From the NCBI RefSeq assembly GCF_900129705.1, contig NZ_FQWO01000001.1, forward strand, positions 310,001-374,000: DNA of 64,000 nt, read 5' to 3'. Position 1 is the stretch's first letter, and each line of letters opens with the position of its first letter. Below are positions 28,205 through 37,495 of this stretch, in pieces. The notes under the pieces are model-generated. The model saw nothing but the letters and a program-made list of their open reading frames with translations. It searched no databases and had not been told where the DNA came from. Source of the stretch: Flavobacterium granuli. Its GTDB lineage: Bacteria; Bacteroidota; Bacteroidia; Flavobacteriales; Flavobacteriaceae. The translations under genes and the position numbers were made by a program.

Positions 28205-29701
28205 ATGGAAAAAGAATTTTACTACTTGGACGAAAAGGAACAAAAAGGTCCTTTCACTATTGACCAATTAAAAACAATTGGACTAAAACCAGAAACTTTA
28301 GTTTGGTCAGATGGATTTGAAAATTGGAAACAAGTCAAAGATGTTGATGAGTTGAAAATTGTATTAAAAAAAACGCCACCGCCACCACCAATAATAGACA
28401 CTTTATCATCATCTTCGATTAAAGATGATGAGAATGAAATTTTAGACGAAAAAATGAATAATGTTGAAGATAGCAACATAAAATTTTGGGCTTCTTTTAA
28501 AATTTTCGGTTCTATTGTTATCTTTATTCTTTTAGCAATATTTATAGGCTTTTATATTGTAAACTCTAAAAAAGCAAAACTAAAAGATGAAATTTCATTA
28601 AAAATCAATAATGTCCTTGACAATAAAAGTTTAATTATTGACGGAACAATAACTTTAACGGAAGGTAAATTAAAAAATATAGATTACGGAAAAAGAAAAC
28701 AGAACCTAACTGATGACCCTCTTTCAATTCCTATTAGAAATCCTTGGTGGGAAACCGAAAAACTTTACACAATTTTTACTGCTGAAAGTGGTGGTTTTAC
28801 AATTAAACAATTAACAAAACAAAGTGACGAAAGTTTTGATGTTTTGACATCATATTCTGGAGATATGGGATATAAAAAACCAAGTTCATCATATATTGCT
28901 CCGCAATATATGGATGATGGTTTGGGTGGTAAATTTAAAATTAGTGGAGGTTACCAATCCCAAAATTATAGAACTTCTGTACGTGATGCTTATCGTAGTG
29001 CGTATGAATATTTCACAAAAGAAGATAAAAAATCACCAGGAGCGTATTCTCCAGGAAAATTTATTGACATTAACAATTTTCCAGATTTAAGAAATGAATA
29101 TTTTTATTTAGAGAATAGAGAACCTAAATCATATTCTTCATCAGGTACATTTGCCGCTTCTTGGGAAAGTTCTGGTGACCACGGAGCAAATATTAATAAT
29201 GAAAACTGGGTTGTATATTATAAAACATATGGAGAACATTATGAACTAACAGAAAACGACAGTAAAATAAACAAAGATTTATTGACCAATATCGGAATCG
29301 CCATTGGTTTAATATTCTTGATACTATTAATTGCTTTTATATCTAAACCGAAATATTTTAGAAACTTGAACTTGTATGGTAAAAGATGGCAAAACCTACT
29401 TTATAAGGAACAAATATTTTTCTTTGAACACTCATTTTTTGGAAAACAAACATTTACTGAAATAATTAACGACAAAGTTTACAAAGGAACATTAAAAATT
29501 ACCGACAAAGGGAACACAATCAATTTATCATATCCAAACAAAGAATTATTTTATAAAATTGACAAAATTGATGTCGATAATTTATCTCTAATCTCAATAA
29601 AAGATAAAAGCGTTGTTACATTAAAAAGAATTGGAGCAAAAGAAACTATAGAAATAAAAAACGAAGATATTAGCACACAAAAAGAAGAAACAAATCAGTA
29701 A
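28205..29701 (+). CDS. GYF_2-domain (DUF4339) membrane protein
   Basis: The 498-residue protein begins with a GYF_2/DUF4339 domain (EFYYLDEKEQKGPFTIDQL, LVWSDGFENWK). A proline-rich stretch (TPPPPPI) comes next, then a first transmembrane segment near 95-118 (IFGSIVIFILLAIFIGFYIV). A large extracytoplasmic region and a second membrane segment near 362-380 (IGIAIGLIFLILLIAFI) follow, with a charged C-terminal domain. GYF_2 domains bind partners and are common fused to membrane parts. It is followed 16 bp later by another membrane protein, so the two may act together. Its function is unknown. Membrane proteins in defence islands are often effectors, which is inference only. Confidence 0.75.
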   Translation: MEKEFYYLDEKEQKGPFTIDQLKTIGLKPETLVWSDGFENWKQVKDVDELKIVLKKTPPPPPIIDTLSSSSIKDDENEILDEKMNNVEDSNIKFWASFKIFGSIVIFILLAIFIGFYIVNSKKAKLKDEISLKINNVLDNKSLIIDGTITLTEGKLKNIDYGKRKQNLTDDPLSIPIRNPWWETEKLYTIFTAESGGFTIKQLTKQSDESFDVLTSYSGDMGYKKPSSSYIAPQYMDDGLGGKFKISGGYQSQNYRTSVRDAYRSAYEYFTKEDKKSPGAYSPGKFIDINNFPDLRNEYFYLENREPKSYSSSGTFAASWESSGDHGANINNENWVVYYKTYGEHYELTENDSKINKDLLTNIGIAIGLIFLILLIAFISKPKYFRNLNLYGKRWQNLLYKEQIFFFEHSFFGKQTFTEIINDKVYKGTLKITDKGNTINLSYPNKELFYKIDKIDVDNLSLISIKDKSVVTLKRIGAKETIEIKNEDISTQKEETNQ

Positions 29702-29717
29702 TTTAATAGTAAACACA

Positions 29718-30242
29718 ATGCCAACTTTTGGAGAAAAATCTATGTACAGTCTTGAAGGCGAAGAAGCCAATCATTTAAAATCTTTAAATGAACGCTTTAT
29801 ACGTTGGCAAGAAAAACAAATCGCTTTACTTACATTTTCAATCAACCTTCTGTTTACTATTTCAATTGCATCAGTAGGTTTAATAATCAATAACTTTGAC
29901 AAACCGATATTCAAAGAAAAATATGCTTGGGGATATATACTTCCACAGACAGTTGCATTTATTATTACAATTTCATCAATTTTTGGAATTGTCGCTTTGT
30001 TTTGTCGACTTTTTGATTTTCGCCTCACAAAGACAATTATTCGCAAAAGAATATTATTGTTTAAAGTGAAAAATGAAATTAAGTATGAGAATTGCGAAGA
30101 GCTAACACAAAAAAAACTTAATGACAAAATAAAAAGTCTAAATTGCTTTACAAAATATTTAGGTAAGGCAACTTGGTGTTTTTTCATTCTGCAAGCGGTA
30201 ACATTTGTGATTGCACTAATACTATTAATTTACAAGATATAA
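29718..30242 (+). CDS. Small membrane protein of unknown function (174 aa)
   Basis: Three hydrophobic segments are visible: near 38-58 (LLTFSINLLFTISIASVGLI), near 75-95 (LPQTVAFIITISSIFGIVAL) and near 152-172 (FFILQAVTFVIALILLIY). A charged helical loop lies between the last two. There is no signal peptide and no catalytic motif. It starts 16 bp after the GYF_2 gene and is probably co-transcribed with it. I do not recognise a family. Confidence 0.7.
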   Translation: MPTFGEKSMYSLEGEEANHLKSLNERFIRWQEKQIALLTFSINLLFTISIASVGLIINNFDKPIFKEKYAWGYILPQTVAFIITISSIFGIVALFCRLFDFRLTKTIIRKRILLFKVKNEIKYENCEELTQKKLNDKIKSLNCFTKYLGKATWCFFILQAVTFVIALILLIYKI

Positions 30243-30388
30243 CAGCAATAAACCCCTCTTGTCCTCGTTTGTATCCATATCAGGTGCTTGCCTGCGGCGA
30301 GTACCTACTCACATTAGAAAAACAAATCGTAGCGTTTTCAACGCGGTTTTAACCAAGACAACCTTCACCACAAAAATCAAAGAAATTA

Positions 30389-30485
30389 TCTCCATCCAAT
30401 TATAGAAATATTATAGAGGATAGATACACTTGAAGTGAACTAAAACTTCGAAAGTAAATACACAGTTTATAGCAGCAATCTAACC
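30389..30485. repeat. Diverged repeat R2, right border of the three-gene module
   Basis: This copy shares the anchors tctccatccaatt, taaatacac and atagcagcaatcta with 26580-26677 in the same order and nearly the same spacing. A perfect palindrome acctcaattgaggt follows at 30482-30495. The wider gap 30243-30635 has no coding frame. It also holds an imperfect inverted repeat near 30281-30307 and a small hairpin gcgtt-ttc-aacgc at 30332-30344. Confidence 0.55.
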
Positions 30486-30635
30486 TCAATTGAGGTGTGA
30501 ATCTTGAATTAAATAAAATACTAATTATACATTTTGTTGATAACTAAAATAGAATACAACTTTTAAAAAAATTAATTTAGCAGAAACAATTCTTACAATT
30601 AATTTTTAAGTTGTTTTCTTTAAACATATTATGAT

Positions 30636-33600
30636 ATGAGTCAAGTCAAAGTGAATATAAATGAATCTACATTTTTAGAAAAATTTAAAATTAAAAAAAA
30701 TAAAATTTTAAAACTGATTCTTTTCATAGTAATAAAATATTCAACCAATTATTTAAGAAAAATAAATGGTATAAATAATTATGAAAATCCTGATAATTTA
30801 GAAGATTTTAGTCCTGTTGTTTTAAATGAAGAAGAAGATAGTCACAGCACTACAATTAAGTTTGCAATAGACAATCCTAATATTCAAAATCTTGCCCTAA
30901 CTGGTCCATATGGAAGTGGAAAAAGCTCAATTTTAAAAACATTTGAACACAAACATCTTGAATATAAATACTTAAACATTTCACTTGCAACATTTGATGA
31001 AAAAACATTAGTAACTGATAAAATAGAATATAACATTTTAAAACAACTTTTTTATAGTGTTGAACATAAGAAAATTCCTGAATCACGTTTTAAAAGAATT
31101 GAAAATCATACTGGAATTTGGTCAAAAACAATATTCTTTTCACTATGGCTATTTTCAATATCTTACTTTATAGAATTTGAATTTTTAGAAAATCTTAAAA
31201 GAAATCTTCATCTTTATTTTCACATTAAAGGATTTGATTTCTTTTATGGTTTTTATCTAGTTATTGGAACAGGCATTATCTTAAATAAAGTAATGAATTT
31301 TATTATCAATTTTAAATTGACAAAATTTAAAATAAAAGAAACTGATTTTGAAAATGATCAAGACAAAAAAACTATAAATTTCGAAAATGAAATTGATGAA
31401 ATTTTATATTTTTTTGAAAAAAATCCAATTGAAATTGTCTTTATTCAAGATATTGACAGATTTAAAAATAAAAGTGAAATATTTATAAAATTAAGAGAAA
31501 TTAATAATTTGATAAATAACTATGAACCAATAAAAAACCAACGGAAAGTAACATTTATCTATGCCGTTTCTGACGATGTTTTTAAAGAAAGTGAAAGAGC
31601 TAAATTCTTTGATTTTATTATTCCTGTAATTCCTATTATAAATTATACAAGTTCAAGTTCTAAATTTTTAGAAAAATTAGATTTAGATATTAAAAACAAG
31701 AAATTATCAAAAGAATTTATTGATGATGTTTGTTTGTTTTTGAATGATTATAGAACAATTAAATCAATATATAATGAATATACGATTTATAAAAAAATCA
31801 TAGGCAAACAATTAGACAATTACAATAATTTATTAGCAATGATGGTATATAAGAATATTGAACCAACAGATTTTAATGAATTAAATTCTAATCAAGGTTA
31901 CGTTTATAAAATTATTGAAAATTCTAGTGAATTAATTGAAGAACGTATTCAAAGTCTTAATACAAAAATAAACTTAGAATTGAATCCAAAATTAGAGAAC
32001 ATTAAAAATGAAAAGATCAAAAATATAAAAGAATTAAGAATGCTTTATATTTTAAAATTTTGCGAAATAATTAACTCTCAAAATAATTATTCGGTTTTTG
32101 GTTTTAACTTAAAACAAACTAAATGTTCAATTGAAAATCTTCTAACAGATGAATATTTTGAGTTATTTAAAAACCAACCAAATATTAATTATTATTATTC
32201 TACTTACAATTCAACAGCTAGTGGGGTTTCATTTAGCCAAATTGAAAAAGCATTAGATAATTCAATTTATTCTGAAAGATTAGAAACACTTAAAAGCGGT
32301 GAAAAAGAAAACCTAAATCAAATTAAAACTGAATTAATCGATATCGAAAATAAAAAACAAGAACTCAATTCAAAAAAATTATTTGAGTTATTAGATGAAA
32401 ATAATTCAGCACCTTATTTTGAAAAATATTATTCAGAAAAGAAAATCATTAACAATTATAAATTAATCAACTATTTGTTAATCAAAGGATATATAAATGA
32501 AGATTACAACCACTACATTTCTTATTTTCATCCTGGTAGTATTACTAAAGAAGATAATGATTTTTTAATTAGTTTACTTCCCAGCGAAAAAGCATTATCT
32601 CATAATCATAAACTAAAAGAAGTTAAAACTTTAATAAAAAAAATAAAGCCTGAAAATTATTATCAAGAAGCGATCTTAAATTTTTATTTGATTGATTACT
32701 TGATTGAAAATAAAATCAATGCAAAATTAAACTCTATAATTGCATTATTAAGCAAAGGAAATGAAAAATCTGTTAAATTTATTGATGCTTATTTTGAGTA
32801 TGCTAACGAAAACAATAGAGCTGAATTATTTAAAATTATATTCATCAATTGGAGTGAGATATTAAATTTAATTTTCAATAAGTCTAATCTTCCTGACGAA
32901 AAAATCAAGCAATATTTAAAATACATTTTCAAATATCTTGATATAAAAACAATTGATAAAATTGATAACCAAAAAATACTATCAAATTATATTTCTAAAT
33001 TAGAAAATCTAAATTATCTCAACCCTAAAGAAACTAATTTAGAAACATTCAAAAAATTTCTAGAAAACTCAACAATAGAATTTGAAAATATTAAATACAA
33101 TAAAGAAAATAAAAATATTTTTGAATTTATTTATGATAAAAACAAATATGTAATAAATGAAAAAATGATTGAATTGTTTATAACCAATTTTAATCAAAAT
33201 GGAACTAATGTTGAAAATCTTAAAACATCAAATTATACAACAATTAAAAATTCAGGAAAGCCAAAACTCATTAAATATATTGAAGACAATTTAGAAATAT
33301 ATTTAGAAAATGTTTTTCTGAAATTAGAAAATAATTCTAATGAATCTCAAGAAAGTATATGCTCAATTCTTAATAACGAAAAAATCAACATCCGTTTTGA
33401 TATTATAGAAAAAGGCAAGTTTTCAATAGTTGACTTGTCAAAAATCAATGAGATTGAAATCCAATCAGCATTAATAATATATGAGAAAATAATTCCAACT
33501 TGGAAAAATTTAATGGCCTATTATAAAAAATCAAAAGAATTTGATGAAACAATAATAGATTATTTAAATCTTGAACATAATTATAATATTCTTTCAAAAC

Positions 33601-34349
33601 CACCTTTTATTGATGACTCAGATGCAGGTGTAAAAACTAGTTTTCCTAAAGATTTAATTAATAGCAATATTTCAGATGAGAGTTTTTCTAAATTAACTTA
33701 TAGTCTCCCATTTGCCTATAAAGATGGGAATGAATTCATAAGTATTAGCAATTCAAAGATGAAATCATTAATTGAATCTAAAAGAATATTATTATCGACT
33801 GATAATTACACTATGATTGATGAATCATATAATGATTTGTTAATTCTTCTTGTAGAACAAAATGTTAATGATTTTATAAAATCAATTGAGGAATATACTT
33901 TGAATAGTTCTATTATTTTAGAAATATTAAATTCTAAAATTTTTAATACTTCACAAAAATTATCAATCATAGAAAGCACAACCGATACGATTTTAATTGA
34001 CAATAAAAAATTACTAATTAAGTTGAGCGAATTTTTATTAAATAATAGAATTAATAAAATTAGTTTTGTTCTCTTAACCGAATTAATATCTAATTCGTCC
34101 ACACTTAAACATAAAGTGGAGTTAACTAATAATTATTTCACTTTTATAGAAAACATTAATTTAATCGCAATTATTGAAAAAATTGAAGAATTTTCAAAGT
34201 TACTTTTAGGCAAACATCCCAAAGTGGATAACACAGTTTATAACCAACAATTAATCAATAATCTTGAAGGTAAATTAATAAGTAAAAAGAAAGCATCAAA
34301 GGATAATAAACAAATTGAATTATTCCCGTTTATAAATAGCAGAATTTAA
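30636..34349 (+). CDS. YobI-like giant P-loop NTPase
   Basis: The 1237-residue protein has Walker A GPYGSGKS at 90-97, a Walker B-like VFIQDIDRFKN near 268 and FIYAVSDDVFKESERAKFFDFIIPVIP, matching the YobI-like P-loop family. Two membrane segments lie near 170-185 and 207-225, so the NTPase may be membrane-tethered. The long C-terminal region (about 600-1237) is helical, Asn/Lys/Ile-rich and repetitive, suggesting a sensing or scaffold arm. YobI-like NTPases occur in bacterial conflict loci but their mechanism is not established. It stands alone between two repeat-bounded modules and is extremely AT-rich. Confidence 0.75.
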   Translation: MSQVKVNINESTFLEKFKIKKNKILKLILFIVIKYSTNYLRKINGINNYENPDNLEDFSPVVLNEEEDSHSTTIKFAIDNPNIQNLALTGPYGSGKSSILKTFEHKHLEYKYLNISLATFDEKTLVTDKIEYNILKQLFYSVEHKKIPESRFKRIENHTGIWSKTIFFSLWLFSISYFIEFEFLENLKRNLHLYFHIKGFDFFYGFYLVIGTGIILNKVMNFIINFKLTKFKIKETDFENDQDKKTINFENEIDEILYFFEKNPIEIVFIQDIDRFKNKSEIFIKLREINNLINNYEPIKNQRKVTFIYAVSDDVFKESERAKFFDFIIPVIPIINYTSSSSKFLEKLDLDIKNKKLSKEFIDDVCLFLNDYRTIKSIYNEYTIYKKIIGKQLDNYNNLLAMMVYKNIEPTDFNELNSNQGYVYKIIENSSELIEERIQSLNTKINLELNPKLENIKNEKIKNIKELRMLYILKFCEIINSQNNYSVFGFNLKQTKCSIENLLTDEYFELFKNQPNINYYYSTYNSTASGVSFSQIEKALDNSIYSERLETLKSGEKENLNQIKTELIDIENKKQELNSKKLFELLDENNSAPYFEKYYSEKKIINNYKLINYLLIKGYINEDYNHYISYFHPGSITKEDNDFLISLLPSEKALSHNHKLKEVKTLIKKIKPENYYQEAILNFYLIDYLIENKINAKLNSIIALLSKGNEKSVKFIDAYFEYANENNRAELFKIIFINWSEILNLIFNKSNLPDEKIKQYLKYIFKYLDIKTIDKIDNQKILSNYISKLENLNYLNPKETNLETFKKFLENSTIEFENIKYNKENKNIFEFIYDKNKYVINEKMIELFITNFNQNGTNVENLKTSNYTTIKNSGKPKLIKYIEDNLEIYLENVFLKLENNSNESQESICSILNNEKINIRFDIIEKGKFSIVDLSKINEIEIQSALIIYEKIIPTWKNLMAYYKKSKEFDETIIDYLNLEHNYNILSKPPFIDDSDAGVKTSFPKDLINSNISDESFSKLTYSLPFAYKDGNEFISISNSKMKSLIESKRILLSTDNYTMIDESYNDLLILLVEQNVNDFIKSIEEYTLNSSIILEILNSKIFNTSQKLSIIESTTDTILIDNKKLLIKLSEFLLNNRINKISFVLLTELISNSSTLKHKVELTNNYFTFIENINLIAIIEKIEEFSKLLLGKHPKVDNTVYNQQLINNLEGKLISKKKASKDNKQIELFPFINSRI

Positions 34350-34389
34350 TGTTTTTGAATAGATTCATTTTGAGCCTTTGAGTTTTATC

Positions 34390-34620
34390 CATTATCTCAT
34401 TCAGCTGCACAAAACTTTCATTTAGTCCAAGTATTCCTAAACTCAAGTCTTTGTTTGCTTCATTTCGCTAATTACGTTTCCAATAACAAGAACATTCTTT
34501 TTCGTTCGGTGATAAAAGGACGTTTTACATTTCAGTTGCCACTCCTTTGCCAACGCTCCAAAAAAAATTACTGGCACAGTTTTTATCAAAAACACGTACG
34601 CTTCGCAACTTGCACCAGTA
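34390..34620. repeat. 231-bp direct repeat, copy A
   Basis: This copy is about 95% identical to 44442-44673 (about 12 differences, one 1-bp indel) in the same orientation, 10.05 kb apart. It begins cattatctcattcagctgc and ends ccagta. The terminal hairpin is decayed here but intact in copy B. No real coding frame was found. The 34350-34844 gap contains only this repeat and a partial copy. Confidence 0.9.
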
Positions 34621-34637
34621 TTGAAATACTCAAATAG

Positions 34638-34677
34638 TCATTACCTCATTCAGCTGCACAAAATCCTCGTTTAGTTT
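34638..34677. repeat. Partial third copy of the 231-bp repeat
   Basis: The start of the repeat (tcattacctcattcagctg) recurs 248 bp after copy A begins, then diverges after about 35 bp. This suggests that copy A was once followed by a second unit in tandem. Confidence 0.7.
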
Positions 34678-34833
34678 AAAAAAATAAACTTAATCTTTAA
34701 AATAAATAAATATTTTTTTCTGTAATTAAATATTAAGTTCAACAAAATCAACACAATGTATTTATTATAAAAACAAACAATAAAGTGCAATTAATATTAA
34801 AACAAAGCATAATCAAAGAACATCAATTTTAAT

Positions 34834-34841
34834 TACATTTG
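34834..34841 (+). promoter_or_regulatory. Candidate -7 box before the truncated alkB
   Basis: TACATTTG matches the Bacteroidota -7 consensus TAnnTTTG four bases before the start codon of the alkB remnant. That would give a leaderless or very short-leader transcript. No -33 TTTG was seen. Confidence 0.3.
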
Positions 34842-34844
34842 TAT

Positions 34845-34985
34845 ATGGCGCAATTAGATATGTTTGGGGGCAATGGAAATGATAATACTTTTCCTAAAAC
34901 TGGTTTAAATAAAATCACTAATGGTGAATTTATTTATTTGCCAAACTTTTTCTCAAAATTCGAAATGATTTTTTCTATCGCATAA
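34845..34985 (+). pseudogene. Truncated AlkB-like dioxygenase gene, 5' fragment
   Basis: The frame runs MAQLDMFGG, then GEFIYLPNFFSKFEMIF, then stops after 46 codons. This matches the N-terminus of AlkB-type 2-oxoglutarate/iron dioxygenases, which repair alkylated DNA. The whole catalytic domain (the HxD...H iron ligands) is absent. The piece is joined directly to the start of a different gene at 35008, so it is a rearrangement remnant with no expected function. Confidence 0.6.
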
Positions 34986-35007
34986 AACAAATTCATAATT
35001 CAATCGG

Positions 35008-35217
35008 ATGTTAGAAGTTAGAAAGAACACATACTCAAGAAATTACGAAAACACCTTTTTCCGAGAGTTTGCAAGACACTTACATAAATCTTTCGTAGAC
35101 AACGGACGTTCTGGGCTCTTAATTGGGAGCCCATTTTGTGAAGTGGACGAAAGACTTCAAATTGACGCTTTACTTATTACTGACCAAGTAGTTTGCATTA
35201 TTGGCTTCAAAAATTGA
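35008..35217 (+). pseudogene. Truncated NERD-type nuclease/helicase gene, 5' fragment
   Basis: The 69-codon frame reads MLEVRKNTYSR, then LLIGSPFCEVDERLQIDALL, ending VVCIIGFKN. This matches the start of proteins with an N-terminal NERD (PD-(D/E)xK) nuclease fused to a DNA helicase. The expected D-F-K catalytic end is changed to G-F-K and a stop follows at once. The break coincides with the end of the CHAT-like frame on the opposite strand, around the shared sequence ttcaaaaat. Non-functional fragment. Confidence 0.65.
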
Positions 35218-35928
35218 CTTTATCCCATTAACTTCATTTTTAGAATAGGGCAATAAATTAAAACTTGAATTTCGGCCTTGTATTTTTATACTATCGTTAT
35301 TTTTATTCTTGCCATAATTAATGTTGCCAAATAATGCAATAGTGCTGTTTTTAGAAGTTTCTTTTTTTATTTCAATAAGCTCTTTCGTGCTTCCGAGATA
35401 AGTAATATCGACTTTCATTTCATTCAATAATGCAGGAAAAGAAATGGTATGAAGCAAGCCACTTACTGATAAATAAATCTTGTCATTAGGAGAAATTTTA
35501 TTCTCAATTTTTTTCCAAATCAAATTACTTAGTTTATCGCTATTCTGTTGATAAATAGAATTTATCCTTGCTTCCGTATTTCCTTTCTTATTTAAAATAG
35601 TAGTCAATTCGCTTTCCAAAAACAATGAAATAACTTCTGGAACAACTGAATTTTTCTTTATCAATAATGCAAAATAGCCTTTATCATTTTTTCCTACTCT
35701 GTTTACAGGGACATTTATTATTTCAATGGTAATTTCTTTTGCTTCAAGCGATTTCTTTATATTTCCCCATTTTATTGCAGTAGGATCTAAAAAGTGATAA
35801 TTTGAATCAGATGTTATTTGTTCAATTAAATTTCTTTGTTTCTTGTTTAAATTAAATTCGAATTCTTTTGATTTCGATTTAGAGTAAAGTAGCGTTTCAT
35901 TTTCTTCTAAAAAACCCGACAGGTTTTT
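35170..35928 (-). pseudogene. TPR-CHAT protease-like gene, internal fragment
   Basis: The minus-strand frame is open from a stop at 35929-35931 down to 35170 (253 codons), with its only early Met at 35664. It reads ITSDSNYHFLDPTAIKW, GYFALLIKKNSVVPEVI, LSNLIWKKIENKI and then KIYLSVSGLLHTISFPALL. That is the characteristic run-up and first strand of CHAT caspase-like domains. It ends at GIKSIFEANNANYL. The CHAT catalytic His and Cys segments, which come later, are missing, as is the N-terminal TPR region. CHAT proteases act in bacterial defence and cell death. This copy is dead. Confidence 0.75.
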
Positions 35929-35946
35929 TTAAAACTTGTCGGGTTT
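35912..35946. terminator. Intrinsic terminator of the HTH-regulator gene
   Basis: The arms aaacccgaca (35912-35921) and tgtcgggttt (35937-35946) are exact complements around a T/A-rich loop. The hairpin lies 63 bp beyond the stop of the minus-strand regulator and forms its transcript end. It also marks the edge of the CHAT fragment. Confidence 0.75.
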
Positions 35947-36008
35947 GAAATTCTATTAACCAAAAATTTACGAAGCTATTTCCAATCGTTTCAAAAATTA
36001 ATCTGCAT

Positions 36009-36638
36009 TTATACTTCCTTCTTAGGAACGTTTTTACAAATTGCATCAAAAATAAAATGCCATTCAGGTAAGACTGGTTTTTGTTGTACGTTGAAAAATA
36101 AGAATTTCTTTTTAGGAAATTTTTTAAAATGGTATTCCTTATAAATATAGTCATTAAGTGCTCGGCTATAAGTTATTTTAGCATTTGGATTTGATATTTT
36201 CTTAGCAAAGATACCATAACCAGGAGGAGCACATTTTCTTGGAACTTTTTCCTTTGTCAATTCTGCAAGTGCAATAATAAGATGAGAAAGATTAGGGTTT
36301 TGTATATTATCAAATTCTTCAACTAGCAGCGTTTGTATGTCTATCAAAAGTTCCATTTCTTTCACTGGTCTTGAAAAAATGGAGAAACCTGAAACCTCAT
36401 AACTATACACTCCATTTTTCACAATTATAGGCGCATTAAACCCTAAAGCATCACTGCGAAGAATACGAATATCATTTCGAATGGTTCTCTCAGAAACATT
36501 GGTTTCATTGCTTTGTTGTTCAGATAAAACCTCGTTACATTTTGAAATTAGAACTTCAATAGTGCATTCTAAAAAAGAGTTCGAAAGACATTCGTCAATC
36601 GTTTTATAGCGTAGTAGAGCGTTTAAATTTGATGGCAT
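36009..36638 (-). CDS. WYL-type HTH transcriptional regulator (209 aa)
   Basis: I choose the start at MPSNLNALLRYK, which matches the normal beginning of this Bacteroidota family. An upstream Met would add 11 odd residues. The N-terminal winged helix-turn-helix is visible as NALLRYKTIDECL, then ERTIRNDIRILRSDALGFNAPI, followed by a strand YSYEVSGFSIF. The C-terminal part is diverged, so ligand binding by a true WYL domain is uncertain. WYL regulators often control defence genes. A terminator follows it. Confidence 0.65.
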   Translation of the reverse strand: MPSNLNALLRYKTIDECLSNSFLECTIEVLISKCNEVLSEQQSNETNVSERTIRNDIRILRSDALGFNAPIIVKNGVYSYEVSGFSIFSRPVKEMELLIDIQTLLVEEFDNIQNPNLSHLIIALAELTKEKVPRKCAPPGYGIFAKKISNPNAKITYSRALNDYIYKEYHFKKFPKKKFLFFNVQQKPVLPEWHFIFDAICKNVPKKEV

Positions 36639-36780
36639 AATAAAAATTGCAGATACACTGCAATAATACATTTTATTCTTGTAATAAAATTAGTGATTAC
36701 TAAAAATTGGAGTCCAGAAACCAACAAAAAAACGGGGCGTATCTGAAAAGCCATACGAGTAAGAAATAAAAACCTATAAA

Positions 36781-37197
36781 ATGAAACAAACAGTAAAATT
36801 CAAAAGAACATTAGTATTACTATTTATTGGGGCGCTCTCATTAACTACAAGTTGTAGCTCGGACAGTAAGGACGAATCATCCAAATCTAGCACTATTGTT
36901 GGTAAATGGTGGAATTATAAGCGAGTTGATAATGGAGTCACCGAAGTAAGTAAGTCTTGTGGTGAAGATTTCTCTTGTCTAACCTATGAATTTCAGACAA
37001 ATGCTTGCATTATTAACGAAGAAGGTTACATAGATAATTATAGCTATAAAATTGATGGAGATTTCATAAAATTTTACAACCCAAAAACAGAAGTTTTAGA
37101 AGAAACCAATAAATTTAGTTTAACCAAAGATGAGTTAATCTTGTACAGAATTGACAATAATAATTCAACTGATGAACTTCATTTTAAAAGAAAGTAA
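36781..37197 (+). CDS. Putative lipoprotein, lipocalin-like (138 aa)
   Basis: A signal peptide runs to a lipobox LTTSC at 21-25, so Cys25 should be lipidated, followed by a Ser/Asp/Lys linker. The mature part (VGKWWNYKRVDNG, then short beta strands ending LHFKRK) has the Trp-containing start and size of small lipocalin-like lipoproteins of Bacteroidota. It is a single gene between two minus-strand regulators. Its role is unknown. Confidence 0.7.
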   Translation: MKQTVKFKRTLVLLFIGALSLTTSCSSDSKDESSKSSTIVGKWWNYKRVDNGVTEVSKSCGEDFSCLTYEFQTNACIINEEGYIDNYSYKIDGDFIKFYNPKTEVLEETNKFSLTKDELILYRIDNNNSTDELHFKRK

Positions 37198-37215
37198 AAA
37201 TTTAGATAACTATAA

Positions 37216-37401
37216 TTAATCAAAAACAAAGAATTCAGAAAGATCAACATTTAAAACTTTAGAAATAGAATAAAGGGTTGAAAAAGAGGTGTTAACCACA
37301 CCTCTATCAATTCTACTAATTTGAGAAATCTCAATACCTAGTTCATTAGCCAATTGTTCTTGAGTAAAACCCGATCGGACTGATATGCAATAAATACCCA
37401 T
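37216..37401 (-). CDS. Small XRE-family HTH regulator (61 aa)
   Basis: The core SGFTQEQLANELGIEISQIS, then LYSISKVLNVDLSEFF, is a clear Cro/C1-type helix-turn-helix. Little precedes the first helix of the domain, so the N-terminus is minimal or slightly truncated (the preceding residues GIYCISVR do not match the usual first helix). It lies divergently from the AAA15 operon, with a hairpin and a promoter-like sequence between, and may regulate that operon. Confidence 0.6.
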   Translation of the reverse strand: MGIYCISVRSGFTQEQLANELGIEISQISRIDRGVVNTSFSTLYSISKVLNVDLSEFFVFD

Positions 37402-37445
37402 TTGCGGATAGCAAAAAACGGTATAGCTTTTTGTTTGAAAAATAG

Positions 37446-37473
37446 TTTGTTCTAATAATTGTAGTTAGATTTG
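37446..37473 (+). promoter_or_regulatory. Candidate promoter of the AAA15 operon
   Basis: TTTG at 37446-37449 and TAGATTTG at 37466-37473 match the Bacteroidota -33 and -7 elements, with 16 bp between them (slightly shorter than typical). The implied transcript start near 37480 gives a leader of about 100 bases containing the hairpin at 37496-37514. Confidence 0.35.
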
Positions 37474-37495
37474 TTTATTGGCTTATTGAAGTGTA

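Noticed and set aside
34455-34637. 60-codon plus-strand frame in repeat copy A
   Set aside because: The repeat copy B, 95% identical, does not keep this frame as a protein; composition is not coding-like.
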